NCBI GenBank assembly: GCA_963665405.2
Contig: CAXXUH010000003.1
Coordinates: 310,001 to 374,000, forward strand
DNA: 64,000 nucleotides
Direction: 5' to 3'
Source of the DNA: G963665405 sp963665405
Lineage (GTDB): Bacteria; Chloroflexota; Dehalococcoidia; Lucifugimonadales; G963665405
Both the position numbers and the translations under genes were made by a program. Below the pieces are notes generated by a model. That model was not told the DNA's origin. It did no database searches and was given only the letters and a program-made list of their open reading frames with translations. Each line of letters begins with the position of its first letter. Within the stretch, counting starts at the first letter, position 1. Below are positions 8,427-17,596 of this stretch, one piece after another.

Positions 8427-8755
8427 GGGGAGCGCGGAGGGGCGAAGCCCCTATGCCGGGAGTCTGAGAGCCTGCCCTGAGCTCGTCGAAGGGATGTTCC
8501 TCAGAAATCACCCCCAAGCTGGGCGAGGAAACGGGGAGCGCAGAGGGGCGGAGCCCCTATGCCGGGAGTCTGAGGGTGTCCCTCAGAAATCACCGCCCCT
8601 CCATTTTCTTGGGGGTGGGGCTCTTGAAACGCCAACACGTCGCTTGTAGCTATCCAAAGAAATGGGGAGCGCAGAGAGGCGGAGTTCCTATGCCGGGAGT
8701 CTGAGGGTGTCCCTCAGAAATCACCCCCCTATTTTTTCTTGGGGGTGGGGCCGCC
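8427..8755 (+). repeat. Three tandem family A double-hairpin repeats
   Basis: Units at about 8427-8506, 8532-8592 and 8663-8724 each contain AGGGGCGAAGCCCCT-type and CTGAGGGTGTCCCTCAG-type hairpins joined by ATGCCGGGAGT. Units two and three each end in a shared CTTGGGGGTGGGG tail. They lie between convergent genes and may also act as bidirectional transcription stops. Confidence 0.75.
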
Positions 8756-8773
8756 AAATGCCCGACCCCCACG

Positions 8774-9919
8774 CTAGCTCCCCGGCGGGACGTACCCCGC
8801 GAGGGTCACCGCGACATCCAAGGCGTGGTCGGCCCTGAAGATCGTCAGGATCACCTCGTCGCCTGGCTTGAGGCCGTTGAAGTAGTCGACGATGTCGGAC
8901 ACGGCCCTCACAGGCCTGCGATCTACGGCCACGATCACATCTCCGCGGCCGTCGGGAACCCTCAGCGGGTCCGCCCGAAGCCCGGCCGCCTGCGCCGGCG
9001 TATCCGGCAGCACCCGCCTGATGTAGACTCCCTCGTCGATCGACAGCCCGCCCGCCTGGACAAGCTCCGTCGTGAGCTCCATGCCGTTGATGCCTAACCA
9101 CGGACGCCGGACCTCTTCCCCGCGCACCAGCAGCTCAGGCATCAGATCGGCGATCAGGTTGCTTGGGACGGCGAAGCCGATCGTCGGCTGACCTCCCTGA
9201 CCAAGCTGGATCGCCGACGTGACGCCGATCACCTCTCCGTCGGAGTTGATCAGCGGCCCGCCCGAGTTGCCGGGGTTGAGCGTGGCGTCGGTCCAGATCA
9301 TGTTGGGGATCGGCCGCCGAAGTAGAGCCGGACCCTGTCCGACTCCGCTGATCACCCCGACGCTGACCGAGTTCTTCAGCCGGAACGGGCTGCCGATCGC
9401 CACGGCGAGCTGCCCCGGCTTCAGGTTCTCCGAGTCGCCCAGAGTCAGGGGCACGATATCCCTGACCTCCGCGGGGTCGACGCGTATCACCGCCAGATCA
9501 TCCGCCGGGCTGTTCCCCATCCTGGTGGCGGGCAGCACCCTTCCGTCGGACAGAGTCACCGATATCTCGTTTGCGCCTTCCACCACGTGGTTGTTGGTCA
9601 CGATGTGGCCGTCGGCGTCGATAAGGAACCCGGCGCCGGTGTCGTCCGGCCGCAGGGACGACGCACTCCGGCTCACGCTGATCTCGACCACGGCCGGGCT
9701 CGTCCTGTCGAACAGCGACGTGACCAGGTCCTCGTCGAAGATCGTCGATCCCGTCGAGGCCTCGCTCGACCTGAACGCGAAGGCACCCAGAGCGAACCCT
9801 AACAGGACGCCCAGAGCCAGGGTGATCACCACGAGCGACCAGGTATCGTTCCCTCGCCGCCGGCTCGGCCGCCTCGTCGTGGGCTCCTCGGGAGCGTCCG
9901 GAAAATCTGTGGGCTGCAT
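8774..9919 (-). CDS. HtrA/DegP-like serine protease with PDZ domain, membrane anchored
   Basis: Trypsin-like (S1C) protease for envelope protein quality control, 381 aa. A cytoplasmic tail rich in Arg is followed by one TM helix (WSLVVITLALGVLLGFALGA, about residues 27-46). The catalytic triad is H111 (TNNHVVEG), D141 (DDLAVIRVD) and S219 (NPGNSGGPL). One PDZ domain follows from about residue 280 (GVYIRRVLPDTPAQAAGL, GDVIVAVDRRPV). Length and order match single-PDZ DegS/HtrA proteins. It is divergent from the DUF3179 lipoprotein, with a 203-bp shared upstream region. Confidence 0.93.
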   Translation of the reverse strand: MQPTDFPDAPEEPTTRRPSRRRGNDTWSLVVITLALGVLLGFALGAFAFRSSEASTGSTIFDEDLVTSLFDRTSPAVVEISVSRSASSLRPDDTGAGFLIDADGHIVTNNHVVEGANEISVTLSDGRVLPATRMGNSPADDLAVIRVDPAEVRDIVPLTLGDSENLKPGQLAVAIGSPFRLKNSVSVGVISGVGQGPALLRRPIPNMIWTDATLNPGNSGGPLINSDGEVIGVTSAIQLGQGGQPTIGFAVPSNLIADLMPELLVRGEEVRRPWLGINGMELTTELVQAGGLSIDEGVYIRRVLPDTPAQAAGLRADPLRVPDGRGDVIVAVDRRPVRAVSDIVDYFNGLKPGDEVILTIFRADHALDVAVTLAGYVPPGS

Positions 9920-10122
9920 TGCGAAGCTCCTGCGTGGGTCCCGATCGATTCAGATTGCCACGGCCCACCCGGCCGCACGGACGTGGCTTCTCAAATCAGT
10001 CTAGACCATCTCGGGCATCGGCTGCATCCAAGTATATGATGCCGATACCGGGCCCATCGTCGCCCGCGCCGAACATCGGAGAGTCGTATTCGGGTCGTAC
10101 TGGACATATAACGGAGGAAGCT

Positions 10123-11481
10123 GTGGGAGGTTGGTCCAGGAAGACAGTGCAGAGCTGGGGACGGTCTAACCGTCGCCTGCTGCCTATCGCGGCCGGCGTC
10201 GCGGCGATCGTGGCGGTCGCCTGCGGTGGCGGGACCGGGACCGGCGTCACCGACGAAACGCCGGCCGTGCCGACGCGGCAAAGCGCCCCCACCGCCACGC
10301 CGGAGACGAGCACCCTGCTTCTCGACGACGGCTACCGGCTGCCCGATTACATCACCAGCCAGTGGACGACCGACTTCTCCAAACACTCGGTCCCGTACCA
10401 GGAGATTCGCTCGGGCGGACCCGGCAAAGACGGCATCCGCCCTCTCGACAACCCCACGTTCATCGATGTCTCTGAGGCCCCCGGCTACATGAGAGACCAG
10501 GAGGCGGTCATCAGCGTCGAGATCAACGGCGATGCCAGAGCCTATCCGCTGGCCATCTTGATGGCCCACGAGATAGTCAACGACGAGGTGGGCGGGACTC
10601 CAGTCGTGGTGACCTACTGCCCCCTGTGCAACAGCGGCATCGCTTTCAGCCGCCTCCTCGATGGCAGACTCTTGGACTTCGGCACCACCGGAAACCTGCG
10701 TTTCAGCAACCTGGTAATGTGGGACCGGCAGACGGAGTCGTGGTGGCAGCAGCTGACTGGAGATGCCATCGTAGGCGAGCTGACTGGCAAGCAGCTAGAG
10801 TTTATCTCGGTGCAAATGGTCTCCTGGGGCCAGTTCAGAGAGTCGTTCCCGAATGGCCGGCTGCTGTCCCGCGACACCGGATTCGCCCGGAACTACGACC
10901 GCCCCTCATACGGCGGATACGATCGAGAAGGGACCCGGCCGTTCCTCTTCCGTGGCGACATCGACCCCAGGCTGGAAGCCGTCGAGCGGGTCGTGTCGGT
11001 CGAGATCGACGGACAGGCGATCGCTTACCCCTTCAGCCTTCTGGTTCGGAGGCCTGTGATAAACGACACCTTCGCGGGCAGGGACCTGGTGATCTTCTAC
11101 GTCGGTGGCACGCTGACACCCTTCCCGGAGACCAACCTGGCCCCCAGGTCCTCTGGCACCGGCCTGGGCTCCAGGGCCATCGAGCAGCTTCAAGAGAAAT
11201 TGAAGCTGACTCCCGAAGAAGCCTTCATGCCTCAGAGGGACGTCGGCTCGGCGGCGGTCTACGAGCCGTTCGCCGATGGCAGGAAGCTGACCTTCGAAGC
11301 CAGGGACGGCCGGATCGTGGACGTAGAGACCGGCTCGACGTGGAACATCCTCGGCGAGGCCGTCGACGGCGAGCTCGCTGGAAAGCGCCTCAAGACGGTT
11401 CGTCACGGCAACGATTTCTGGTTCGCCTGGGCGCAGTTCTTCCCCGAGACCGCCGTTTTCGCCATCGCCGATCCTGCCTAG
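10123..11481 (+). CDS. DUF3179-family lipoprotein
   Basis: Uncharacterised secreted protein, 452 aa from the chosen GTG at 10123, which follows GGAGGA by 4 nt. An upstream ATG in the same frame (9919) overlaps the divergent protease start and is unlikely. The N-terminus gives VGGWSRK, a hydrophobic stretch and VAVACGGG, a likely lipoprotein cleavage site. A low-complexity Thr/Pro linker follows. The DUF3179 hallmark TYCPLCNSGIAF (about residue 170) contains a CxxC pair and occurs with repeated halves ending SWGQFRESFPNG and WFAWAQFFPET. Function of the family is unknown; the CxxC hints at metal or redox chemistry, which is inference. Confidence 0.85.
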   Translation: MGGWSRKTVQSWGRSNRRLLPIAAGVAAIVAVACGGGTGTGVTDETPAVPTRQSAPTATPETSTLLLDDGYRLPDYITSQWTTDFSKHSVPYQEIRSGGPGKDGIRPLDNPTFIDVSEAPGYMRDQEAVISVEINGDARAYPLAILMAHEIVNDEVGGTPVVVTYCPLCNSGIAFSRLLDGRLLDFGTTGNLRFSNLVMWDRQTESWWQQLTGDAIVGELTGKQLEFISVQMVSWGQFRESFPNGRLLSRDTGFARNYDRPSYGGYDREGTRPFLFRGDIDPRLEAVERVVSVEIDGQAIAYPFSLLVRRPVINDTFAGRDLVIFYVGGTLTPFPETNLAPRSSGTGLGSRAIEQLQEKLKLTPEEAFMPQRDVGSAAVYEPFADGRKLTFEARDGRIVDVETGSTWNILGEAVDGELAGKRLKTVRHGNDFWFAWAQFFPETAVFAIADPA

Positions 11482-11491
11482 CAGGATGACG

Positions 11492-11628
11492 GAAAATGGG
11501 GTGTGCAGAGGGGCGAAGCCCCTTTGCCGGGAGTCTGAGGGTTTCCCTCAGATATCAGCTATGTCCCCCTTCCTGGCCGGGAAGGGGGACAGGGGGATGG
11601 TCGAAAGGGTTCTTCGGCACCCTGTCTA
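11492..11628 (+). repeat. Family A repeat plus GGTCGAAAGG motif
   Basis: A GTGTGCAGAGGGGCGAAGCC double hairpin (11493-11558) is followed by CCCCCTTCCTGGCCGGGAAG and GGGGGATGGTCGAAAGGGTT, the same composite seen at 6604-6660 and 49820-49865. Confidence 0.65.
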
Positions 11629-11722
11629 GTTGCCTGAACAACCGGGCCCGGAGCCCCCGTCGAAGGCCCTCCCTCTCTCCGATGCGGCGTCCCCGTCCGC
11701 CCATCGCCGCTGACCCCCAGGG

Positions 11723-11752
11723 TTGACAGCACCCTCGGACTGCTCATACCAT
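11723..11752 (+). promoter_or_regulatory. Promoter of the LLM oxidoreductase gene
   Basis: TTGACA (11723-11728), 18-nt spacer, TACCAT (11747-11752), 58 nt before the ATG. Confidence 0.6.
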
Positions 11753-11810
11753 CGACGCCTGAACACAGGCGTACGTGACAGAGCGGTCCGCGTCCGAGCA
11801 AGGAGGATCT

Positions 11811-12944
11811 ATGAAGATCGGAATGTTCCTGATGCCGTCTCATCCCCCTGAGCGCAGCACCTACGACGCTCACCACTGGGACATCGACACCATCGTTCTC
11901 GCCGACGAGCTGGGCTACACCGAGGCCTGGATCGGCGAGCACTTCACCGCGATCTGGGAGCCGTTCCCGTCGCCCGATCTGATGATCGCGCAGGCGCTCA
12001 TGCGCACCAGGAACATCAAGCTCGGCCCAGGCGTGCACCTGCTCCCATTCCACCACCCGGTCGAGCTCGCCCACCGCATCGCCTACCTGGACCATCTGGC
12101 TCAGGGGCGCCTGCTGCTCGGCATAGGCTCCGGCGGGATACCCACCGACATGCAGATGTTCGGGATCGACTTCGACTCGGGCGAGCACCGGGAGATGACC
12201 CGCGAGTCCCTGGAGATCATGCTCCACATCTGGACCCAGGAGGGCCCGTCCGAGTACAAGGGCAAGTTCTGGTCGGTCAAGATACCGGACCCCAAGGAGT
12301 ACGAGTGGGCGACCCTGCGGGTCTTCCGCAAGCCGTTCCAGCAGCCGTACCCACCCATCGGCGTCGCCGCGGCGAGCCCGAACTCGGAGACGCTCAAGAT
12401 CGCGGGGGAGAAGGGCTACATCCCCATGAGTCTGGGACTTGGCGCCGCTTACCTGGCGAGCCACTGGGACGCCGTCCTGGAGGGCGCCGCGCGCGGAAAC
12501 CGTGTGCCTCCTCCCCGCAGTGAGTGGCGGATCGTCCGAGACGTCTGGGTGGCCGACACCGACGAAGAGGCCCTCCGCGCCGCCAGGGAGGGCATGCTGT
12601 TCCGGTCGTGGAAGGAGTACCTGCATCCGCTCTTCCACTTCGGTCCAGTCCCGCTCACCCGCGGAATGAAGCACGACGTGAGCATCCCCGACGACGACGT
12701 CACGGTCGAGTACATGCTGGACCACCTGTGGCTCGTGGGCTCCCCCGAGACGGTGGCCGGCAAGATACGCAGCCTGTACGAGACCTCGGGCGGGTTCGGG
12801 ACGCTCCTCGCGATGGTCCTGGACCACTCCGGCGATCAACAGGGCTGGGAGCGCTGCATGCGTCTCCTCGCAGACGACGTCATGCCACGCGTGGCCGACC
12901 TCACCGGTGAGGAGGCCGCGCCCATAGCCTCCGCCAACGACTAG
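11811..12944 (+). CDS. LLM-class (luciferase-like) flavin-dependent oxidoreductase
   Basis: Bacterial luciferase-family TIM-barrel monooxygenase using reduced FMN or F420, 377 aa. ATG at 11811 is preceded by AGGAGGATCT. Visible landmarks: MKIGMFLMPSHPP, EAWIGEHFTAIWEPFPSPDL (about residue 38), KLGPGVHLLPFHHPVELAHR (about 70), GRLLLGIGSGG (about 100), PIGVAAASPNS (about 182), and a C-terminal VGSPETVAGKIRSLYE. Length fits the family. The substrate is unknown. SAR202-type Chloroflexota carry large expansions of this family, which fits the proposed host. Confidence 0.88.
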   Translation: MKIGMFLMPSHPPERSTYDAHHWDIDTIVLADELGYTEAWIGEHFTAIWEPFPSPDLMIAQALMRTRNIKLGPGVHLLPFHHPVELAHRIAYLDHLAQGRLLLGIGSGGIPTDMQMFGIDFDSGEHREMTRESLEIMLHIWTQEGPSEYKGKFWSVKIPDPKEYEWATLRVFRKPFQQPYPPIGVAAASPNSETLKIAGEKGYIPMSLGLGAAYLASHWDAVLEGAARGNRVPPPRSEWRIVRDVWVADTDEEALRAAREGMLFRSWKEYLHPLFHFGPVPLTRGMKHDVSIPDDDVTVEYMLDHLWLVGSPETVAGKIRSLYETSGGFGTLLAMVLDHSGDQQGWERCMRLLADDVMPRVADLTGEEAAPIASAND

Positions 12945-12949
12945 AGTCT

Positions 12950-13140
12950 CCGTCCGGCTCTCGGGACCTTCGACAAGCGCGGGAACGATATCCCCGTTCG
13001 TGGTGGGCCGGTCGAACCACGGAGCCCGACGCTCGCCCCTTCCTTCGCGAGCAGCCTGGCCTCGGCGGCCCCCTGGCCTTTGCAGCCCATTGGCTTCGGG
13101 TGGCCCCTGTTATCAACGCGACCTTTTCAGCAAGTCTCAC
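12950..13140 (-). pseudogene. Remnant of a short-chain dehydrogenase 5' end
   Basis: From a GTG at 13140 the frame reads VRLAEKVALITGAT, the SDR Rossmann N-terminus. After a small indel a second frame continues GQGAAEARLLAKEGASVGL, then homology ends near 13015. The intact SDR at 32364 starts the same way (VRLTGKVALITGA...RLFAKEGASV). Only about 35 codons remain. Its GTG overlaps the TGA of the upstream gene (GTGA), so it may once have been translationally coupled. Confidence 0.7.
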
Positions 13141-13739
13141 TTCGGGCCTCCGTCACTAGTTCTACTCACGGGCACGATCGCCCTGAAGCCGCGAGGATCG
13201 AAGCCTACTGCGAGAACAAGCCTCCGCAGGTTGCGCGCCTTCGTGTTGATGTTGCCCCAGGTCTCGACCCACCATCCGTCGCCGACCCGCCGAGCCGGGT
13301 CTGGATGCCCCAGTTTCTGCCGCGATTGCGACAGCAGGGGGTGCTTTCTGTACCCGGCTATCGGCGGCTGGTCCGTCGCCACCAACCCTGTTGTGATCAG
13401 CCACTCAGCTGTACAGGCGACGAATTCCGCCCAATGTTCGATCTCCTTGGTTTCACCCTTGGGACCGACCCAGCGGCGAGGCTTCGCTCCCTTGAGAGTT
13501 ACGTCCAACACCATCTCATCGATCCCGAAAGCTCGACCAGCGCTACTGCTGTCAGCCTCAAAGTAGACACTTTGGTCTGCTGGTCCTGCCTGATCACCTG
13601 GTAGGTCCAAGAGCCGCCTCAATACAATGTTGTATCGGTTGAGACCCCCGAACCCACTTATCTTGGCTGCCGCGTCCAACACCGCTGCGACCTGATCATC
13701 GATGTCGATCTTCTTCACTAACATCCCGGGCCCGTTCAA
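13137..13739 (-). CDS. Hypothetical protein with ribbon-helix-helix-like N-terminus
   Basis: 200 aa, not recognised as a named family. Residues 6-48 (LVKKIDIDDQVAAVLDAAAK then GLNRYNIVLRRLLDLP) have a beta strand and two helices resembling ribbon-helix-helix proteins such as the SeqA N-terminus, suggesting DNA binding. The C-terminal half is aromatic rich (WAEFVACTAEWLITTG, GWWVETWGNINTKARNLRR) and may hold a ligand or nucleic-acid domain. It is transcribed divergently from the MFS gene and ends on the SDR remnant. It could be a leftover of a restriction or mobile locus. Function unknown. Confidence 0.6.
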   Translation of the reverse strand: MNGPGMLVKKIDIDDQVAAVLDAAAKISGFGGLNRYNIVLRRLLDLPGDQAGPADQSVYFEADSSSAGRAFGIDEMVLDVTLKGAKPRRWVGPKGETKEIEHWAEFVACTAEWLITTGLVATDQPPIAGYRKHPLLSQSRQKLGHPDPARRVGDGWWVETWGNINTKARNLRRLVLAVGFDPRGFRAIVPVSRTSDGGPK

Positions 13740-13800
13740 CGCCCGACCGAGATGCTAAGATGTCGCTCGTCTGCGAAGGACGTACCCCAATGAGGAGTCC

Positions 13801-15015
13801 ATGGCGTTCACGCTGATCTCAGTCGACAACAAAGAGAAAAGGCTCCTCATCTTCGCCTCGGTGGCCCACTCGGTCTCCGACGCCTGGCACCTTATCTACC
13901 CTGCGCTACTCTTCCTCATCGCCCTCGAGTACGACAACTTCTTCTTCCTCGGAGTCCTCGCCAACATCGTAATCGTATCCCGCGCTCTGTCGGGGGTGCT
14001 GGCCGGCTTTCTGGCGGACCGGTTCAGCAACCGGCTGCTCCTTGCCGCCTTTGCTCTGCTGTGCGCCCTGGGCTCCTTCATGGTCTACCTATCACAGAAT
14101 CAGTTCATGCTGGCCCTGTCCCTCTTCGTGCTGGGCGTAGGTACCGGGATCTACCACCCTGTGGGGCTGTCGTCCATCAGCCGCAACATCCGGCGACGAA
14201 CCGAGGCGCTCGGCATTCACGAGGCGGCGGGCGCCATCGGGCTGAGCGTCTTTCCGGTCATCCTCGTGAGCGTCGGCGTGGCGACGGGATGGCGGTCCTC
14301 GTTCCTGCTCGCGAGCATAGTATCCCTGGCACTGCTGCCAATGCTCCCGCTCGTCCCGAAGGAGTTCGACGTGCCCCGCCGCCCTCCGGCTGCCGAGAGA
14401 AAGGCCCAGCCGCGTCTTTGGGAAATCTTTGGCCGGAGGCCCGTGATCCTGCTCTACGCCGCCGCCATCCTGCTGGAGGCTCCCCAGATCGGGTTCATGA
14501 CCTTCCTCCCGATCGCCATCGCTGTAATCGGCGGACTGGAGGAGAGCCAGGTCTTGGGGATCTCGACGACTGGGCTGTTCATCAGCCTGGCGATCCTCGT
14601 GGGCGCCGTCGGCAGCTTCATCGGTGGCTGGCTGGGTGGCCTCTTCGCCCCCGAGCGAGTCCTGAGCCTCCTTCTGCTTGTGCCCATACCGTTGCTGCTA
14701 CTGCTGGGCGTCGCCGAGGGTAACGTGCTGCTCGCACTGGCCCCGATAGTCAGGGTGCCCTTCAACGCCACCGCGCCGCTCCTCAACACGATGATCGGCA
14801 AGTACCTGCCGGTCGACGCGCAGGGCCGAGGGTTTGCGGTGCTGTATGGACTGGGACCCGTCGTCGGCTCCCTGGTTGCACTACTGGCTGGCGCCATCGC
14901 TCAGACCTACGGACTGAACTGGGTCTTCCCCGTCATGGCCGTCTTCCTTCTGATCGCCTCTCCGCTGCCTTTCCTGATGCTGCTGCCGGTCAAGGGAGGG
15001 GCCGAGCCGCCCTAG
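13801..15015 (+). CDS. MFS transporter (fosmidomycin-resistance-like)
   Basis: Major facilitator, 404 aa, twelve predicted hydrophobic segments. The first half has the A-motif variant GFLADRFSNRLLLAAFALLC (about residue 65) and GVGTGIYHPVGLSSISR (about 118) with an HEAAGAIGL block (about 142), typical of the FSR branch of drug exporters. The second half begins after a central cytoplasmic loop rich in Pro/Arg (about 200). Substrate unknown. It shares a short divergent promoter region (13740-13800, with a TAAGAT-like -10) with the ribbon-helix-helix-like gene. Confidence 0.87.
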   Translation: MAFTLISVDNKEKRLLIFASVAHSVSDAWHLIYPALLFLIALEYDNFFFLGVLANIVIVSRALSGVLAGFLADRFSNRLLLAAFALLCALGSFMVYLSQNQFMLALSLFVLGVGTGIYHPVGLSSISRNIRRRTEALGIHEAAGAIGLSVFPVILVSVGVATGWRSSFLLASIVSLALLPMLPLVPKEFDVPRRPPAAERKAQPRLWEIFGRRPVILLYAAAILLEAPQIGFMTFLPIAIAVIGGLEESQVLGISTTGLFISLAILVGAVGSFIGGWLGGLFAPERVLSLLLLVPIPLLLLLGVAEGNVLLALAPIVRVPFNATAPLLNTMIGKYLPVDAQGRGFAVLYGLGPVVGSLVALLAGAIAQTYGLNWVFPVMAVFLLIASPLPFLMLLPVKGGAEPP

Positions 15016-15563
15016 CACGAAGGCTAGCCCATCGATCGCGTTTTCCGGGGAGTCCACGGGGGCGGAGCCCCTTTGGCGGTCCTTCCCCCGGAAGAACGGG
15101 CTGTTGTGCCTGGATCGAGCAACGCGAAGTCGTTCGTGGGGAGGCAGTTGACCCCTCATCGCAAGATCAGGACGGGGAGTCCAGAGGGACCGAGCCCCTT
15201 TGTCGAAGGCCCGGCGGGCCGCTCTCCTACGCCTCTCTGCTGGACCCACGCGCTCCGATCAGCCTACGAAAAGGGATGTCCAGAGGGGCAGAGCCCCTTT
15301 GTCGGGGGCCCGGGGGTGTCCCCCGGATAAACAACCCCTTTGGGCGGGTGGGCGGGCAAGCCGCGCTACGATTAGCGTGATCGACGAGAGCTCGCGCGGG
15401 GAGGAACGCAGTCCAACCCAGGGATTGATTACTCGCCCACCCATGAGTATCCTTCTCGTTGGTCCGACTACATCCCGGTCGGTGCGCCTTTCGTATATCT
15501 TATCCAGGCGCTTGAAGCCGGGTTGCGCCTTGAGCGTCAACAGTCGAGAGCGAGCGAGAGACA
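15016..15563 (+). repeat. Gap with several family A-type repeats
   Basis: Hairpin units CGGAGCCCC... at about 15045-15080, 15175-15215 and 15277-15330 are present. The last has a GC-variant second hairpin (GGGGGTGTCCCCC). From about 15360 to 15560 ordinary upstream DNA precedes the next gene; no further gene is seen. Confidence 0.6.
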
Positions 15564-17342
15564 TTGAAGCGAGTCTTAGTGGTCCTGGTTGCGGCGGCGG
15601 CCGGGCTCATGGCCGCGGCCGCATGCTCCAGCGAGGGCGGAGCCGCACCCACGGCGACGGCGCCGTCTGGCGGCGATGTCTCCCTGGTATACCTACCTGC
15701 TCCGATAGATGAAGTATCGATAGACTTCCCGATCTCGGGCTCGGAGGAGGCGGAGCTGAGGATCGTCTCGGCTCTGCCGAATAGCTGTTACACCCTGTCC
15801 GATCGGGACCTGAGCCGCGAGGGCGACACCTTCAGGGTCGAGCTCGTCAACCGGCAGGAGGTCGGGGACATCGCCTGCGCGGAGATCTATAAGAACCTGG
15901 AGACGACCTTCCCGCTCGGCTCGGACATCCAGCCCTGCAAGATCTACACAGTCGTTGCCAACGGGCAGCCCCACTCGGTCCAGGCGATCCACCCGGCGGT
16001 CAAATGCGCGCAGGGCCCAGACGCAACCCTCACCCCCGAGGGCTCCTCGGCGGCGGCCCAGCAGGGGGCGGCCGCACTGTGTACGGCCGCCCCCCTCGGA
16101 GTCTCGGTCGGCGACCGCTGGACCCTGGCCGGCCCGATCAGGATAGAGGGGCCCTTCCCAGGACAGCTCCCGCCGGATGCCGCGCAGTGGGCGGTCACGT
16201 ACACGGTCCTGGCGATTCAGGACCGCGACTGGCCGGTCAGAGCGCCGACGGAGGACGACCCCGAGCCGGACACAGTGTTCGTGGAGGACTCGTTCGTCAT
16301 ACTCCAGTCCGATCTCGTGATCGCCGATGCGGCCGGCCAGATCATCAGCGCGGAGGAGGAGGAGCTGCCCGGCATTGCCGTATCGATCGCCAGCCTCAGC
16401 CCCGTTCTTACCCTGGACTGGGAGTGCCACGGGGATATCTGGTTCGGTCTGAACGTCACCGGGCAGGTGGAGGGTGGGCCCGAGACCAGATACTCGGTCC
16501 AGCAGGGCGATGTGGTGCAGTTCGCTCAGTCGGTCTCGATCTCAGCGCCCGAGCAGGGGATCGAGCAGGTCAGCAACCTGGTCTTCGGCTACGACAGAGT
16601 CACCGGCAGGCTGGTCCTGGTGCAGACGGTCAGCCAGGGGACGGCGAACGGCGAGCCGTTCATCGTCGAGATGGTTCAGCAGCTCCTGCCAGATGACTTC
16701 GCCGGTCCGGCCGACGTCGGGAGGACTGCCGACTCCCAGAGGGGCGAGATCCCGGACGGCATCGCCGATCTTATCGAGAGGCTCGAGGCGGAGCCGGTCG
16801 CCGACCCGCCGGCGTCAGTGACGCAGTACACGTTCCGGGGCGAGACCGTCTACTACGTTCCGCCTCGGTGCTGCGACGTCTACGGAACCCTCTACAACCG
16901 CGACGGCCTCCTCGTCGGCCATCCCGAAGGCGGCTTCACCGGCGAGGGGGACGGGCGGCTGCCCGACTTCTTCGACGGCCGGAGCGACCCGAACGTCGTC
17001 TGGGAGGACTCGCGGACGAGAGGCCCCGATCTCGTACAGGTGCTCGCTCCGATCGACAGACTGGAGATCCAGGCCGCAGCAACTGAGCCCCCGCAGTACA
17101 GGGTGCTGGTGGACTCCGTCCTGCCCGACTCGTGCGCGTCCTTCGACGGCTTCAGCGTGGACCAGGTCGGCGAGACGATCCGCATTCAGATCTTCAACGT
17201 GAGGTCCGCCGACCTTGACGTCGAGTGCGATCAGGTTGCCAGTCGGGTGAGCGTCGAGATCGTGTTGGGCGCCGGCTTCGAAACCGGAGTCGTCTACACG
17301 ATCGACGTCAACGGAACAGTCAGAACCTTCACCGCCCAGTAA
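15564..17342 (+). CDS. Secreted lipoprotein with duplicated end domains
   Basis: 592 aa, TTG start preceded by GAGAGAC. Signal peptide with lipobox AAAAC (about Cys21). An approximately 95-residue domain occurs twice. The N-terminal copy (about 40-140) runs VYLPAPIDEVSID ... LPNSCYTLSD ... KIYTVVANGQPHSV. The C-terminal copy (about 495-592) runs VQVLAPIDRLEIQ ... LPDSCASFDG ... VVYTIDVNGTVRTFTAQ. Each has paired Cys likely to form a disulfide. The middle 350 residues (FVEDSFVILQSDLVI, RYSVQQGDVVQFAQSVSISA) look like beta-rich extracellular structure. Family and ligand not recognised. It stands alone between repeat clusters. Confidence 0.75.
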   Translation: MKRVLVVLVAAAAGLMAAAACSSEGGAAPTATAPSGGDVSLVYLPAPIDEVSIDFPISGSEEAELRIVSALPNSCYTLSDRDLSREGDTFRVELVNRQEVGDIACAEIYKNLETTFPLGSDIQPCKIYTVVANGQPHSVQAIHPAVKCAQGPDATLTPEGSSAAAQQGAAALCTAAPLGVSVGDRWTLAGPIRIEGPFPGQLPPDAAQWAVTYTVLAIQDRDWPVRAPTEDDPEPDTVFVEDSFVILQSDLVIADAAGQIISAEEEELPGIAVSIASLSPVLTLDWECHGDIWFGLNVTGQVEGGPETRYSVQQGDVVQFAQSVSISAPEQGIEQVSNLVFGYDRVTGRLVLVQTVSQGTANGEPFIVEMVQQLLPDDFAGPADVGRTADSQRGEIPDGIADLIERLEAEPVADPPASVTQYTFRGETVYYVPPRCCDVYGTLYNRDGLLVGHPEGGFTGEGDGRLPDFFDGRSDPNVVWEDSRTRGPDLVQVLAPIDRLEIQAAATEPPQYRVLVDSVLPDSCASFDGFSVDQVGETIRIQIFNVRSADLDVECDQVASRVSVEIVLGAGFETGVVYTIDVNGTVRTFTAQ

Positions 17343-17596
17343 GGGATGCCCCTTGGGAAGGCTCCGTGATCGCCCGCAACCTCCGGCCGGGTAGGGAAGC
17401 CGCGCTCCTGCACAGCAGCCCTGCGAAACGTAGCTCCGGCCAAATGCCCGGTGATTGATCCCCGACTAACATACTCTTCTGGGGTTCCGAAGGGGGCTCC
17501 GCCCCCTTTGCGGGGTTTGGGGTGCCCCAAAAACCACAGGGCGGGCGGGGGGGGGGGGGGAGAGAACCACCCCAACGGGCTGGGCTCGTCACGAGC
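17343..17596 (+). repeat. Intergenic family B core fragment with a poly-G tract
   Basis: 17478-17560 holds the GGTTCCGAAGGGGGCTCCGC core of family B without its ends, then a run of about 14 G (17547-17560). Nothing else is seen in this gap. Confidence 0.6.
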
